From: Streptomyces pseudogriseolus
GTDB lineage: Bacteria > Actinomycetota > Actinomycetes > Streptomycetales > Streptomycetaceae
DNA: 37,458 bases
Reading direction: 5' to 3'
Assembly (NCBI GenBank): GCA_002154585.1
Contig: MUNG01000006.1
Location: forward strand, 1-37,458
Under the pieces are notes generated by a model. It saw nothing but the letters and a program-made list of their open reading frames with translations. It searched no databases and had not been told where the DNA came from. This document shows, piece after piece, positions 28,971 through 36,944 of the stretch. Both the position numbers and the translations under genes were made by a program. The stretch's first letter is position 1; each line of letters begins with the position of its first letter.

Positions 28971-29471
28971 TTATCGCGGGGCCCGGTCCGGGCCCGGGGT
29001 CCCGCCGTCACGGTCGACCGGCTCCAGGCGGCCGCGGAACTCGGTGCGTTCCTCCGCGATGCCGTGGTCCTCGAGGAATCCGGTGACGGGGTGGTCGTCC
29101 TCGAACTGCTGCTGCCGTTCGAGCATCATGACCTGGTACTTGGCCTTGGTCTCGGTGACCAGGAAGTCGTTGATGGTGGCGCTCAGCGCGGTGACGATCA
29201 CGTCGGCGTCGTCCGCGATGCAGCCGAGACCGTGGCACCACTTATCGAGGAAGTCGTTGACCGCGCCGGTGACGTCGTCCGCTCCGGTCGCGTTCTCCGC
29301 GGTGAGGGCGGCGAGGTCGAACGCCGCGTCGGCGCGTTCCTCGGCGATCTTCCTCGCGGCGGCCGTGGACTCCTCGAGCGGCTGGGCGATCGACTGGAGG
29401 AACTGGACCTCCCACTTGAACTCGCCGCCGTCCGCGCCCATCGGGATGAGCCATCCCTGGGTGCCGCTCAT
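28971..29471 (-). CDS. WXG-like helical protein before the RHS toxin
   Basis: 166 aa. ATG at 29469-29471 overlaps the stop of the SseB-domain gene (ATGA). The chain is helical, with a WCHG turn at 78-81 between two helices, in the manner of WXG100 or EspC-type ESX proteins, and an acidic, charged C-terminus. It ends 23 bp before the RHS start. Likely a partner that helps export or fold the RHS protein. Family assignment is inferred from shape and context. Confidence 0.65.
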   Translation of the reverse strand: MSGTQGWLIPMGADGGEFKWEVQFLQSIAQPLEESTAAARKIAEERADAAFDLAALTAENATGADDVTGAVNDFLDKWCHGLGCIADDADVIVTALSATINDFLVTETKAKYQVMMLERQQQFEDDHPVTGFLEDHGIAEERTEFRGRLEPVDRDGGTPGPDRAPR

Positions 29472-30007
29472 GCCGCGCTCCCCCGGGGACGGTACGAGAC
29501 GTGCAGGACCGGCTCGCTCTTCGTGGCGGCCGAGGCGAGCCGTACCGCGTGCTCGGCGGCCGGGTCCAGCCAGACGTCGAGCCCCGCCGGCATCAGGTCG
29601 AGGACGTCGGCGCCCGTCGTCGAGAACCAGGCGCCTCCGCCCGTGAACAGCGCGAACTGTTCCAGCGACGTGAACACCGGTACCAGGCGGGCCGCTGGCG
29701 TCGCGTCGCCGGGGGCGGCGGTCGCGTCGGTCCCGTCGGGGACGAGGGCCAGGTCGAGGATGCGGGAGCCCTGGGGGGCGCGGCCGTCCGTGCCCGGCAG
29801 CTCGGAGGCGGTGACCGTCAGGAAGCCCGGTTCGTCCGGTCGTTCGCAGTAGACACGGGCGTGCAGGAACGTCTCGAACACGTCCTGCGGTGTCGCCTCC
29901 CCGGCCTTCGCCCTGCGCACGACCTCGGCCAAGTCGGCCCTGCCGCCCGGCTGTTCCGGTTCCCCGGGCACAGCGGTGCTGTCCGTGCTTCCCCCGTTCG
30001 CACACAT
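29468..30007 (-). CDS. SseB-domain protein
   Basis: 179 aa from the ATG at 30005-30007; the ribosome site is weak, and the frame runs further upstream without a better start. Residues about 40-150 match the SseB N-terminal fold: VFETFLHARVYCERPDEPGF, then LVPVFTSLEQFALF, and DVWLDPAAEHAVRL. SseB-like proteins are common next to ESX and toxin genes in actinobacteria, where their exact role is unsettled. First gene of a four-gene or longer unit (SseB - WXG-like - RHS toxin - 124-aa protein). Confidence 0.8.
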   Translation of the reverse strand: MCANGGSTDSTAVPGEPEQPGGRADLAEVVRRAKAGEATPQDVFETFLHARVYCERPDEPGFLTVTASELPGTDGRAPQGSRILDLALVPDGTDATAAPGDATPAARLVPVFTSLEQFALFTGGGAWFSTTGADVLDLMPAGLDVWLDPAAEHAVRLASAATKSEPVLHVSYRPRGSAA

Positions 30008-30054
30008 GCGCCCAAAGATCACACAGGCGCTTCTCGGAGCGCAACGCGCTTCCG

Positions 30055-30112
30055 CGCCACGCCTCGTGGCGTTTCCCACATGCCGGGAGGCGGCCCGGCG
30101 CGGGCCGCCTCC
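30055..30112 (-). terminator. Double hairpin after esxB
   Basis: Two perfect stems lie in a row downstream of esxB: GGAGGCGGCCCG/CGGGCCGCCTCC (30086-30097 and 30101-30112, three-base loop) and CGCCACG/CGTGGCG (30055-30061 and 30065-30071). Together they should separate the esx transcript from the SseB-RHS unit. Confidence 0.65.
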
Positions 30113-30140
30113 TGTCCGTCCGGACCCGTGGTGCGGGTGG

Positions 30141-30452
30141 TCAGCCCATCAGCATGCGGAAGCGGGCCGCGTTGCCGTGGTCGGTGTCCTGGTAGCCGAT
30201 GACCGAGTCGTCCAGCAGCTTGGCGATGCGGTTCAGCTTCTGGCACATCTGGTCCATCTCCGAGCTGCTGCTGCGCTGGATCTCGCCGTAGGCGGTCTTC
30301 GCCTCGCCCTCCCAGGTCTCGGCGACGGCCTTGACCTTGCGCATGAGGATGTCGAGCTGCTCGGACAGTTCCTTGGCCGTCTTGCGCACGTCCTGGGCGG
30401 CCTGGGTGACGGTGTCGTAGTTGACGGCGGTGCGGTCGTAGTTGACGCTCAC
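30141..30452 (-). CDS. esxB: WXG100 protein, EsxB-like
   Basis: 103 aa. WXG100 proteins are small helical hairpins exported as heterodimers. The WEG turn sits in ETWEGEAKTAYGE near the middle, and YQDTD close to the C-terminus fits the YxxxD/E export signal, which is why I assign it the EsxB (CFP-10-like) role. GTG start at 30452 with AGGAG upstream. It follows esxA by 38 bp. In S. coelicolor the EsxA/EsxB pair is exported and affects sporulation. The A/B naming is from memory of the S. coelicolor gene order and should be treated as provisional. Confidence 0.85.
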   Translation of the reverse strand: MSVNYDRTAVNYDTVTQAAQDVRKTAKELSEQLDILMRKVKAVAETWEGEAKTAYGEIQRSSSSEMDQMCQKLNRIAKLLDDSVIGYQDTDHGNAARFRMLMG

Positions 30453-30490
30453 GATGCGTTTCTCCTGGGTGGCGGGCGGGGTTTCTGCGG

Positions 30491-30823
30491 TCAGGCGAGG
30501 TCGGTGATGCGGCTGGTGACCTGGTACGAGTTGTCCACCTGCCGGATCTCCGTGACGCGCTGCTGCTCGTGTTCGCTGAAGCCCTTGACGCTCATCCGCA
30601 TGACGTCCTCGAGGTCGACGAGGTCGTCCTGGATCTTCTTCAGGTGCTGGTTGACGCCGCGCTGGACGGTGTCGAACTCCTTGCCCGCCGCACCCTGCCA
30701 CCCGGCCTGGATCATGTCGACGACGGCGTTGAGGGACGTCACCCTGCTGCTCACGTCCGTGTGGAAGTCGCGGATCTTGTTCGCGAGGTCGGTCAGATCC
30801 GAGTCGCTGTAGTTGACGCTCAT
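30491..30823 (-). CDS. esxA: WXG100 protein, EsxA-like
   Basis: 110 aa. The WQG turn is in AGWQGAAGKEF, with a long helix on each side. ATG start at 30823 preceded by AAGGAGG, the strongest ribosome site in this part of the window, fitting high expression. It is the first gene of the esx pair and reads away from bldB. No YxxxD/E signal is obvious at the C-terminus, so export would depend on the EsxB partner. A/B naming is provisional. Confidence 0.85.
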   Translation of the reverse strand: MSVNYSDSDLTDLANKIRDFHTDVSSRVTSLNAVVDMIQAGWQGAAGKEFDTVQRGVNQHLKKIQDDLVDLEDVMRMSVKGFSEHEQQRVTEIRQVDNSYQVTSRITDLA

Positions 30824-31162
30824 GGTCGCTTGCCCTCCTTCGATGCACCGGTGGCCGTTGCCACCGTGACGGGCCGCCGTGGATGGGTCTCCAGGCTGTC
30901 CTGGCGGGCAAGAACCGCTGCACCCCCGCGCGACGCGTGGCCGCAGCGTCACGCCGCCCCCGTGCGTACCACACCCGTGGCACCGGGGCCACTTTAGTCA
31001 CTTGACGTGGGGGTTCCAACTGCAAAGCGAGGACAGGCCAGTTCATGGCGGGTACCGTCCGGCCAGAACCGTGTGATCCGGTCATCCGGGAGTGTCCCCG
31101 CGGAGGCTCCCAGTACGGTGGCCCTGGATCGTTCGTACGTCACGAAAGGACACCGTTCCGCC
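30824..31162. other. Divergent esxA-bldB intergenic region
   Basis: These 339 bp carry no gene that I can support. A good minus-strand promoter for esxA lies at 30991-31019. On the plus strand, TACCGT (31053-31058) with AGGACA 17 bp before it, and TACGGT (31114-31119), are weak candidates for the bldB promoter. The esxA leader would be about 160 nt. Confidence 0.6.
30991..31019 (-). promoter_or_regulatory. Candidate esxA-esxB promoter
   Basis: Minus-strand TTGGAA (31014-31019) and TAAAGT (30991-30996) are 17 bp apart, matching a HrdB-like promoter. Transcription would start near 30984. Prediction only. Confidence 0.5.
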
Positions 31163-31474
31163 ATGGCAGAGCTGCCGGACCAGGGGCGTGAGACGCCCGA
31201 GGAGATCAAGGCGCGCAAGGAGCGCGAGCGGGACGAGCTGTACGCGCTGGACATCTCGGGCGTGGAGTGGCGCAGCGCGCCGGGCACGGAGACGCACGAG
31301 GAGCGGGTGGAGATCGCCGATCTGCCCGGTGGCGCCGTGGCCATGAGGTCGTCGCTCGACCCCGGCACGGTGCTGCGTTACACCGAGGCGGAATGGCGTG
31401 CTTTCGTCCTGGGCGCGCGGGACGGCGAGTTCGACCTGGAACCCTCGTCGGAGGAAGCGGCGACCGCCGAGTGA
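31163..31474 (+). CDS. bldB: Developmental regulator BldB (DUF397 family)
   Basis: 103 aa. The DUF397 fold covers roughly residues 29-95: the SGVEWRSAPG start, IADLPGGAVAMRSSLDP centre and YTEAEWRAFVLGARDGEFD end are the family's core. BldB is needed for aerial growth and antibiotic production in S. coelicolor, and is a small, dimer-forming protein; this protein is close to its 98 aa. ATG at 31163 with GAAAGGA upstream. It stands between esxA (divergent) and the second mycosin (convergent), the position bldB has in S. coelicolor. DUF397 has many paralogues in Streptomyces; position is what makes this one bldB. Confidence 0.85.
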   Translation: MAELPDQGRETPEEIKARKERERDELYALDISGVEWRSAPGTETHEERVEIADLPGGAVAMRSSLDPGTVLRYTEAEWRAFVLGARDGEFDLEPSSEEAATAE

Positions 31475-31496
31475 CCTCCCGCGCGGTCCGGGGAGG
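31475..31496. terminator. Short hairpin between convergent bldB and mycP
   Basis: CCTCCC (31475-31480) pairs with GGGAGG (31491-31496) in the 28-bp gap between two converging genes. Could serve both. The stem is only six pairs. Confidence 0.35.
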
Positions 31497-31502
31497 GGCG
31501 CG

Positions 31503-32756
31503 TCATGCTCCTCGTGCCTCCCGGCGGCGGCGCAGGTCGCGCAGCACGACGGCCGTGCCGGTGACGACCGCGACCAGGACCGCGGTGATCCCCAGCGCGT
31601 AGGTGGCACGGCGTTCGTCGCGCTCCGCCGGCGTCTCCGCCAGGGAGAACGGGGCCACGTCGGGCGCCTGTGCCTGGGGCACACCGGGGTCGGGAGTGGG
31701 GGACGAGGGAGGGTCGGCGACGTCGGACTCCTGGACGGCCCGCACGGGGTCGATCACTCCCCAGCCGACGAAGTCGTCGTGGCCGTTGACCGAGCGCTCC
31801 GCCGTCTGCTCGATCTGTGTGACGATCTGGGCCGTGGTCCAGCGGGGGTGTTTCTCCTTGAGCAGGGCCGCCACTCCCGCGACGAACGGCGCGGAGAAGC
31901 TGGTGCCGCTGTCCGTGCACTGGCCGCCGCCGGGCACCGTGGAGACAATGTCCACTCCGGGGGCGGCCACGCCCACGAAGCTGCCCGTCTGGGAGAAGGC
32001 GGCGCGCTCGTTGTTCCGGTCGGAGGAGGCCACGGCCAGCACGCCGTCGAAGGCCGCGGGGTAGGTGTTCTTCTGCTTGCCGTCCAGGCCGTCGTTGCCC
32101 GCGGAGGCGACCACGACGACGTTCCGCTCGATCGCCTTGCGGACCGCCTCCGCCAGGGCCGAGGTGTGGGACAGCGGCTTGGTGGTGTCCTGGGAGATGT
32201 TGATGACGTCGGCGCCCCGGGCGACGGCGTGGTCGATGGCCCGGGCCATGCTGTCGGAGTCGCCGCTGCTGTCGGCGTCGTTCTGGCGGATGGGGATGAT
32301 GGTGGCGTTCGGCGCCAGGCCGACGAACCCGGTCCCCTCCCGTGGCCGGGCCGCGATGATGCCCGCGACCTTGGTGCCGTGCCCCACCTGGTCGTCGGTG
32401 GGGTCGCCGCCCTTGCCCCCGGCGAGCAGGTCCAGCCCGGCCGCCTTGTCGACGGCCCCGGCGAGCTGCGGGTTCCTGTCGTCGACGCCCGTGTCGATGA
32501 CGGCCACCCGCACGCCCTTGCCCTTGTCGGTCCCCTGCCACAGCTCGTCGAGCAGGACGCGCTGGAGTGACCAGGGGCGCGCCTTGAACTGCCGCTCGCT
32601 GGGATAGGTGCACGCACCGCTGCCCGCGAGCCGCACGGGCGCCTGCGGGCGTGCGGGACCGTCCTGGCCGGCCGCGGGCCCGGTCCCGGGCGGGCAGACA
32701 CCGAGAGCGGTCAGGGCTGCGGCGGCGGCCAGCAGAGCGGCCTTGGTCGGCGACAC
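31503..32756 (-). CDS. mycP: Mycosin-type subtilisin (MycP), second copy
   Basis: 417 aa. GTG start with GAGGA upstream. Signal peptide at the N-terminus, with the N-terminal extension typical of mycosins (Cys49 in SGACTYP, YPSERQFKARPWSLQRV). Catalytic Asp88 (VAVIDTGVDD), His126 (GHGTKVAG) and Ser286 (GTSFSAP), Asn221 for the oxyanion. A C-terminal membrane helix at about 391-408 is followed by a short basic tail, as in the mycobacterial mycosins. Adjacent to eccB on the same strand, 78 bp away, so this copy is the likely structural partner of the ESX membrane complex. Confidence 0.93.
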   Translation of the reverse strand: MSPTKAALLAAAAALTALGVCPPGTGPAAGQDGPARPQAPVRLAGSGACTYPSERQFKARPWSLQRVLLDELWQGTDKGKGVRVAVIDTGVDDRNPQLAGAVDKAAGLDLLAGGKGGDPTDDQVGHGTKVAGIIAARPREGTGFVGLAPNATIIPIRQNDADSSGDSDSMARAIDHAVARGADVINISQDTTKPLSHTSALAEAVRKAIERNVVVVASAGNDGLDGKQKNTYPAAFDGVLAVASSDRNNERAAFSQTGSFVGVAAPGVDIVSTVPGGGQCTDSGTSFSAPFVAGVAALLKEKHPRWTTAQIVTQIEQTAERSVNGHDDFVGWGVIDPVRAVQESDVADPPSSPTPDPGVPQAQAPDVAPFSLAETPAERDERRATYALGITAVLVAVVTGTAVVLRDLRRRREARGA

Positions 32757-32834
32757 CGGTTCGGTCCTCTTCTCGTCCGTCGTCCGTGGTTCGTGCGCGC
32801 GGGGGTCGTGCGTCCACCCGGGGGGGGCGGCGGG

Positions 32835-34358
32835 TCACGAACCCTGGGGCTGGCGGGCGCTGTTGGTGTCGAGGCGCGGCCCCTTGGCCAGGAACTCCGA
32901 CCAGGCCAGCGGGATCCTCGCCGGCCGTACGTTCTGGTAGCCGAGCTTGACCTGCGCCTCGCTGGGCTCGGGGCTGCCGTCCGGCCCGCCGTCCGGGTCG
33001 GCGCCGATGTCCGAGGTCTCGCTGTCGCTGTCCCCGTTCGCCTGGACGGCGTACCGCAGTCCGGTGTCCGTCACCAGGAAGAGGGATCCGGCGTCGGACG
33101 CCGTGCCCTGGATCTGGGTGTAGAGCTGTCCCGTTCCGGGGGTGACGTACGTGCTGGTGCCGTCGGCCGTGATCTCCACGGGGTAGTCCTTGCCGGCCCA
33201 GGTGCTGAGGACCGTCGAGTTGTCCTTGCCCACGTCCCGGAGCACGCTGCACACCGTGTCCCGGCCGCCGTCGGGGGAGTTGACCTGGCGGACGCGCAGG
33301 TCCGGCCAGTCGGCGGACGCGCCGTCGAAGGGTTCGGGGTCGGGGGTGAAGTCCTGAAGGCCCACGGTGCGGGCCTTGCCGTTCATGTTCAGTTCGGCCG
33401 TCTGCGGCGAGGAGATCAGCAGCCAGGCGGTGAACTCGGTGACCGGCTGCACCTTCCCGGGGAGGACGACGTAGTACTGGGTACCCTCGCCGGTCTCCGT
33501 CCTCAGGACCATGCCGACCCTGTTCTCGTCCTCCGACAGCTGTCCCGGGACGCCCGCCGGGTCACCGACACCGGAGGGGAGCTCCGGGAAACGGAGGGGG
33601 TCGCCCTCGTGGAGGGTGGCGAGCCATTCCTCGGTGACGAGCTGCGGCTCACGGGAGCCGACGAGCGCGATGGTCAGCGGGTCGGACGTCTCGCCGGTGA
33701 CGGCGTACGCGGTTCCGCGGGCGTCGACGAGGTGGCGCTCACCGGCACGGGTTTTCACGTACAGGGCGTCCCCGCCGGAGAGCCGGCCGGCGCCGTCGGT
33801 CCTCTTCCGGTCCGCGTCGGCGAACACGAACGTGGCCTCCTGGACCGTTCCCTTGCCGTCCTTGCCGCCGGGCTGTGCGCAGACGGCCCAGCGCTTGGCC
33901 TTGCCGGCCTCTTCGGCGGAGGGCAGACGGTCGGGCGCGTAGGGGATGCCGAGGATCGGCCCGCGCGGCAGTTCGCCGGAGTCGAGGACCTTGTCGCTGA
34001 CCTGGACGACCCGGTACCCCGCGTCCTTCATCAGCAGCCGGGCGGAGGCGAGGTTGAGGACCGGGTGCAGGCGCGTCACGCCGTCCGTCTCGAGGACGAC
34101 GTAACGGGTCGTCGACTGCTTGCCCACGATGACGCGCGTACCGGGCTCGTCCCAGCCCGGGGGCGCCGTGGGCTTGAACATGCCCCACGCTCCGAAGCCG
34201 CCCAGCACCAGCACGCCGACGACGAGGCTGGGCACGACGGCCCGTAGCGGCCGGGGCGCCCCCTCCTCCGATCCGGACGGCGAGGGCTGGAGAAAAGCGG
34301 CCAGCATGCGCCGCTTCGCAAAGGTGTAGGCGTTGAGTTCGTCCCGCCGTGATGCCAT
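32835..34358 (-). CDS. eccB: Type VII secretion protein EccB
   Basis: 507 aa from the ATG at 34356-34358 (MASRRDELNAYTFAKRR), the start typical of the family; an ATG seven codons upstream at 34379 is possible, and GGGGGAG lies between them. One membrane helix at about 43-62 (VVPSLVVGVLVLGGF) is followed by an extracytoplasmic domain with the EccB repeats and two cysteines in WAVCAQPGG and TVCSVLRD. EccB forms the periplasm-side ring of the channel and may have ATPase activity. Gene order eccB - mycP on the minus strand, divergent from eccE. Confidence 0.93.
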   Translation of the reverse strand: MASRRDELNAYTFAKRRMLAAFLQPSPSGSEEGAPRPLRAVVPSLVVGVLVLGGFGAWGMFKPTAPPGWDEPGTRVIVGKQSTTRYVVLETDGVTRLHPVLNLASARLLMKDAGYRVVQVSDKVLDSGELPRGPILGIPYAPDRLPSAEEAGKAKRWAVCAQPGGKDGKGTVQEATFVFADADRKRTDGAGRLSGGDALYVKTRAGERHLVDARGTAYAVTGETSDPLTIALVGSREPQLVTEEWLATLHEGDPLRFPELPSGVGDPAGVPGQLSEDENRVGMVLRTETGEGTQYYVVLPGKVQPVTEFTAWLLISSPQTAELNMNGKARTVGLQDFTPDPEPFDGASADWPDLRVRQVNSPDGGRDTVCSVLRDVGKDNSTVLSTWAGKDYPVEITADGTSTYVTPGTGQLYTQIQGTASDAGSLFLVTDTGLRYAVQANGDSDSETSDIGADPDGGPDGSPEPSEAQVKLGYQNVRPARIPLAWSEFLAKGPRLDTNSARQPQGS

Positions 34359-34540
34359 CAGTGCCTGCCGCTCCCCCATGTACCGCCCCGGGTGCGAATC
34401 CCCGGCCGTCCGCTGTCGGACGGGCCCCCTACTATGCCTGGTGATCGTCGGAGTGCGGCGAACGGGTAGGGTACGCGAGCTCGTTCCGAGCCGCTGAGGG
34501 TGTAGTTGCTCAGGCTGTTGTGACCAGAGCGGGGGATGGA

Positions 34541-35869
34541 GTGAGGGCTTCGGGGACGCGGGCGCGCGGTCCGGCGGGAGCGACGGGAGCGCCTGCGGCC
34601 GGGCCGGAGGGGGCCGCCGGGCCGCCGTCGGACGGTCGGCGGGCACGGGACGCGATCCAGCTCAGGGTACGTTCGGGGCACGGCGGTTCGTTCCGGTTGC
34701 AACGACTCGTGCTGCTGGAGATCGCCGCGGCCCTCCTGCTCGCCGGATGGGTGACCGGCCCCGCGGCGCTGGCGCCGGGCGCGGTCGTCGCCGTCGCGCT
34801 GGCTGCGCTCGCCCTGGTCCGTCGTCGTGGGCGCTCGCTGCCCGAATGGCTCGCCACCGCACGGCAGTTGCGGGCGCGGCAGAAGCAGGCCGCGGCTCTC
34901 GAGCTGCCGCCGGGGACCGAGCCCGGGCTGACGCCGGTGCTCGAATGCGACCCGGCCCTGCGCACCTGCTCCTACGGCGCGCGGGACCGGCGTCCCGTGG
35001 GGATCGTCGGGGACGGCACCTTCGTCACCGCCGTCGTGCAGGTGGAGGCCGATGCCACGGCGTTGCGGGCCGAGCGGAGCCGGCAGCCGTTGCCGTTGGC
35101 CCTGGTGCGGGACGCGCTCGAGGTGGACGGGATCCGGCTGGAGTCGGCGCAGGTGGTGCTGCACACCCAGCCCGCGCCCGCGCTGCATCTGCCGCCCCAG
35201 TCGGTCGCCGTCACCAACTACGCGCCCCTGCAGGCGCAGACGGGCGCTCCCGCCGTGCGCATCACCTGGATCGCGCTGAAGCTCGACCCCGAGCTGTGTC
35301 CGGAGGCCGTGGCCGCCCGGGGCGGCGGGCTGCACGGCGCTCAGAAGTGTGTCGTGCGCGTCGCCGACCACCTCGCCAGCCGGCTGGCCGGCGCCGGGTT
35401 CCGGGCCACGGTGCTCGACGAGGAGGAGCTGATCTCCGCCGTCGCCACTTCCGCCTGCGCCAATCCGCTGGTCACGGCCGAGTCGGGCCGGGCCGACCGG
35501 CGCGAGCGCCGCACCGAGGAGTCCAGCCGCAGCTGGCGCTGCGACAACCGCCGGCACACCACGTACTGGATCCGCAAGTGGCCCTCCCTGGGCGGCGCTC
35601 ACGGTCCGTCGCTGCACCAGTTCGTCGCCCGGATCACCGGGGTGCACGCGCTCGCCACCACCATCAGCCTCACCCTCGCCCCCGGCGACCGGCGGGAGAT
35701 GTCGCTGACCGGCCACCTCCGCGTGACGGGACGCAGCGCCGACGAACTGACCGAGGCGCGGCGCGCGTTGGAGGCGGCCGCCCGTGACGCGGGCGCGGCG
35801 CTGACCCGGCTCGACCGGGAGCAACTGCCCGGCGTGCTCGCCACTCTGCCGCTCGGAGGTGCCAGGTGA
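34541..35869 (+). CDS. eccE: Type VII secretion protein EccE
   Basis: 442 aa from the GTG at 34541 (GGGGGA just upstream); a GTG at 34520 is the other candidate and would add seven residues. After a disordered N-terminus of about 45 residues, two membrane helices (VLLEIAAALLLAGWV and LAPGAVVAVALAALALV) are followed by a soluble domain with the EccE pattern (GTFVTAVVQVEAD, VRITWIALKLDPELCPE, WRCDNRRHTTYWI). EccE is a peripheral part of the membrane complex. Divergent from eccB; the 274-aa gene overlaps its stop. Confidence 0.9.
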   Translation: MRASGTRARGPAGATGAPAAGPEGAAGPPSDGRRARDAIQLRVRSGHGGSFRLQRLVLLEIAAALLLAGWVTGPAALAPGAVVAVALAALALVRRRGRSLPEWLATARQLRARQKQAAALELPPGTEPGLTPVLECDPALRTCSYGARDRRPVGIVGDGTFVTAVVQVEADATALRAERSRQPLPLALVRDALEVDGIRLESAQVVLHTQPAPALHLPPQSVAVTNYAPLQAQTGAPAVRITWIALKLDPELCPEAVAARGGGLHGAQKCVVRVADHLASRLAGAGFRATVLDEEELISAVATSACANPLVTAESGRADRRERRTEESSRSWRCDNRRHTTYWIRKWPSLGGAHGPSLHQFVARITGVHALATTISLTLAPGDRREMSLTGHLRVTGRSADELTEARRALEAAARDAGAALTRLDREQLPGVLATLPLGGAR

Positions 35870-36690
35870 CGACCGCGACGACACAGACCGCGCAGGGTGC
35901 GGGCGCCCACGGTGGGCCGCCGCGTACGGACGCGGCGGCGGGGGGCGCGCAGGCCGCCCCGGACACCGGCGGGCGGCAGGCGCGTGGCTCGCTGCGGTTC
36001 GGCTTCGGCCTGTTCGGCCCCCGCCACGGACGGCACACCCTGTCCGTGGACGACCTGGACACCCTCGCGCTGCCCATCGGCGACGACGGCGTCGTCATCG
36101 GCGTGGACGCCCAGGGCCAGCCCGCCGTCCTGGGGCTCAACCGGCCCACGCCGTACGACGTCGTGCTCATCGGCGGCCTCTGGACGGCTCAGGTGCTCGC
36201 CCTGCGGGCCGCCGCGACCGGCGCCCGCGTGGCCGTCGAGACCGGGCGCGCGCAGGCCTGGACGCAGATGATGCACGCCATGGGCGGCGGCCAGAACGGG
36301 CTCGCGGTGTACGACGTGGGGCGGGTGCCCCCGCAGGGCGCCTCGGCCGGCACCCCGGTGCTGGTGGTGCGGGACTGCGGCATGCGGCCCCCGCGCGGGC
36401 GCGTGGTGTCCGGGCCGTGGCAGTCGGTGCTGACCCTGCTGCCCTACCTCAGCCCTGTCGCGCCCCGGCTGGTACGGCAGGCACGCCTGGTGGGCGTCCA
36501 GCGCATATCCCCGGACGAGGCCGCCGAACTCGGCCGCACGATGGGGCTGTCGCGCGCCGACGTCGACACCCTGCCCACCCTCCCCGACGGGGTCACCCTG
36601 TGGTGCTCCGACCGCGACCGGCAGTACGTGACGACGCAGCCGACCGACGCGGAAGTGGGGTTGCTGGGTACGCCGCGGCGGATGGACTGA
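35866..36690 (+). CDS. ESX-linked protein of unknown function, coupled to eccE
   Basis: 274 aa. GTGA overlaps the eccE stop, with GGAGG upstream. The first 45 residues are Ala/Gly-rich and disordered; the rest is a soluble alpha/beta domain (FGLFGPRHGRHTLSVDDLD, VLIGGLWTAQVLALRAAATG, PVLVVRDCGM) without obvious membrane helices. I do not recognise a named family. Its strict coupling to eccE suggests a role in the same complex, probably on the cytoplasmic side. Confidence 0.75.
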   Translation: MTTATTQTAQGAGAHGGPPRTDAAAGGAQAAPDTGGRQARGSLRFGFGLFGPRHGRHTLSVDDLDTLALPIGDDGVVIGVDAQGQPAVLGLNRPTPYDVVLIGGLWTAQVLALRAAATGARVAVETGRAQAWTQMMHAMGGGQNGLAVYDVGRVPPQGASAGTPVLVVRDCGMRPPRGRVVSGPWQSVLTLLPYLSPVAPRLVRQARLVGVQRISPDEAAELGRTMGLSRADVDTLPTLPDGVTLWCSDRDRQYVTTQPTDAEVGLLGTPRRMD

Positions 36691-36944
36691 CGGGCGGCGG
36701 GGGCGGGCGCGCGACCCGTCGTTCCGTCCCGGTTCCGGGGAGGTGGACCGCCCTCGCCGCGCGAGGCCTGACCGAGGCGTCGGGTGCCGAGCGGAGGGCG
36801 GGCCTCCCGGGGGGACCGCCGTGGTGATTAGGCTGGTACCGGTGTGACGTCGAAACCTGTCGTACGGGTACGGGCGTCCTGACGGGGAGGGCAGATGGTC
36901 GCCCCCAGCACGGCACAAGGGTGCTCGACCAACCAGGAGGAACT

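Noticed and set aside
25705..29646. 1313-aa plus-strand open frame opposite the RHS gene
   Set aside because: Antisense shadow; low-complexity Val/Gly/Arg/Ala translation, while the minus strand has clear RHS and PIN motifs.
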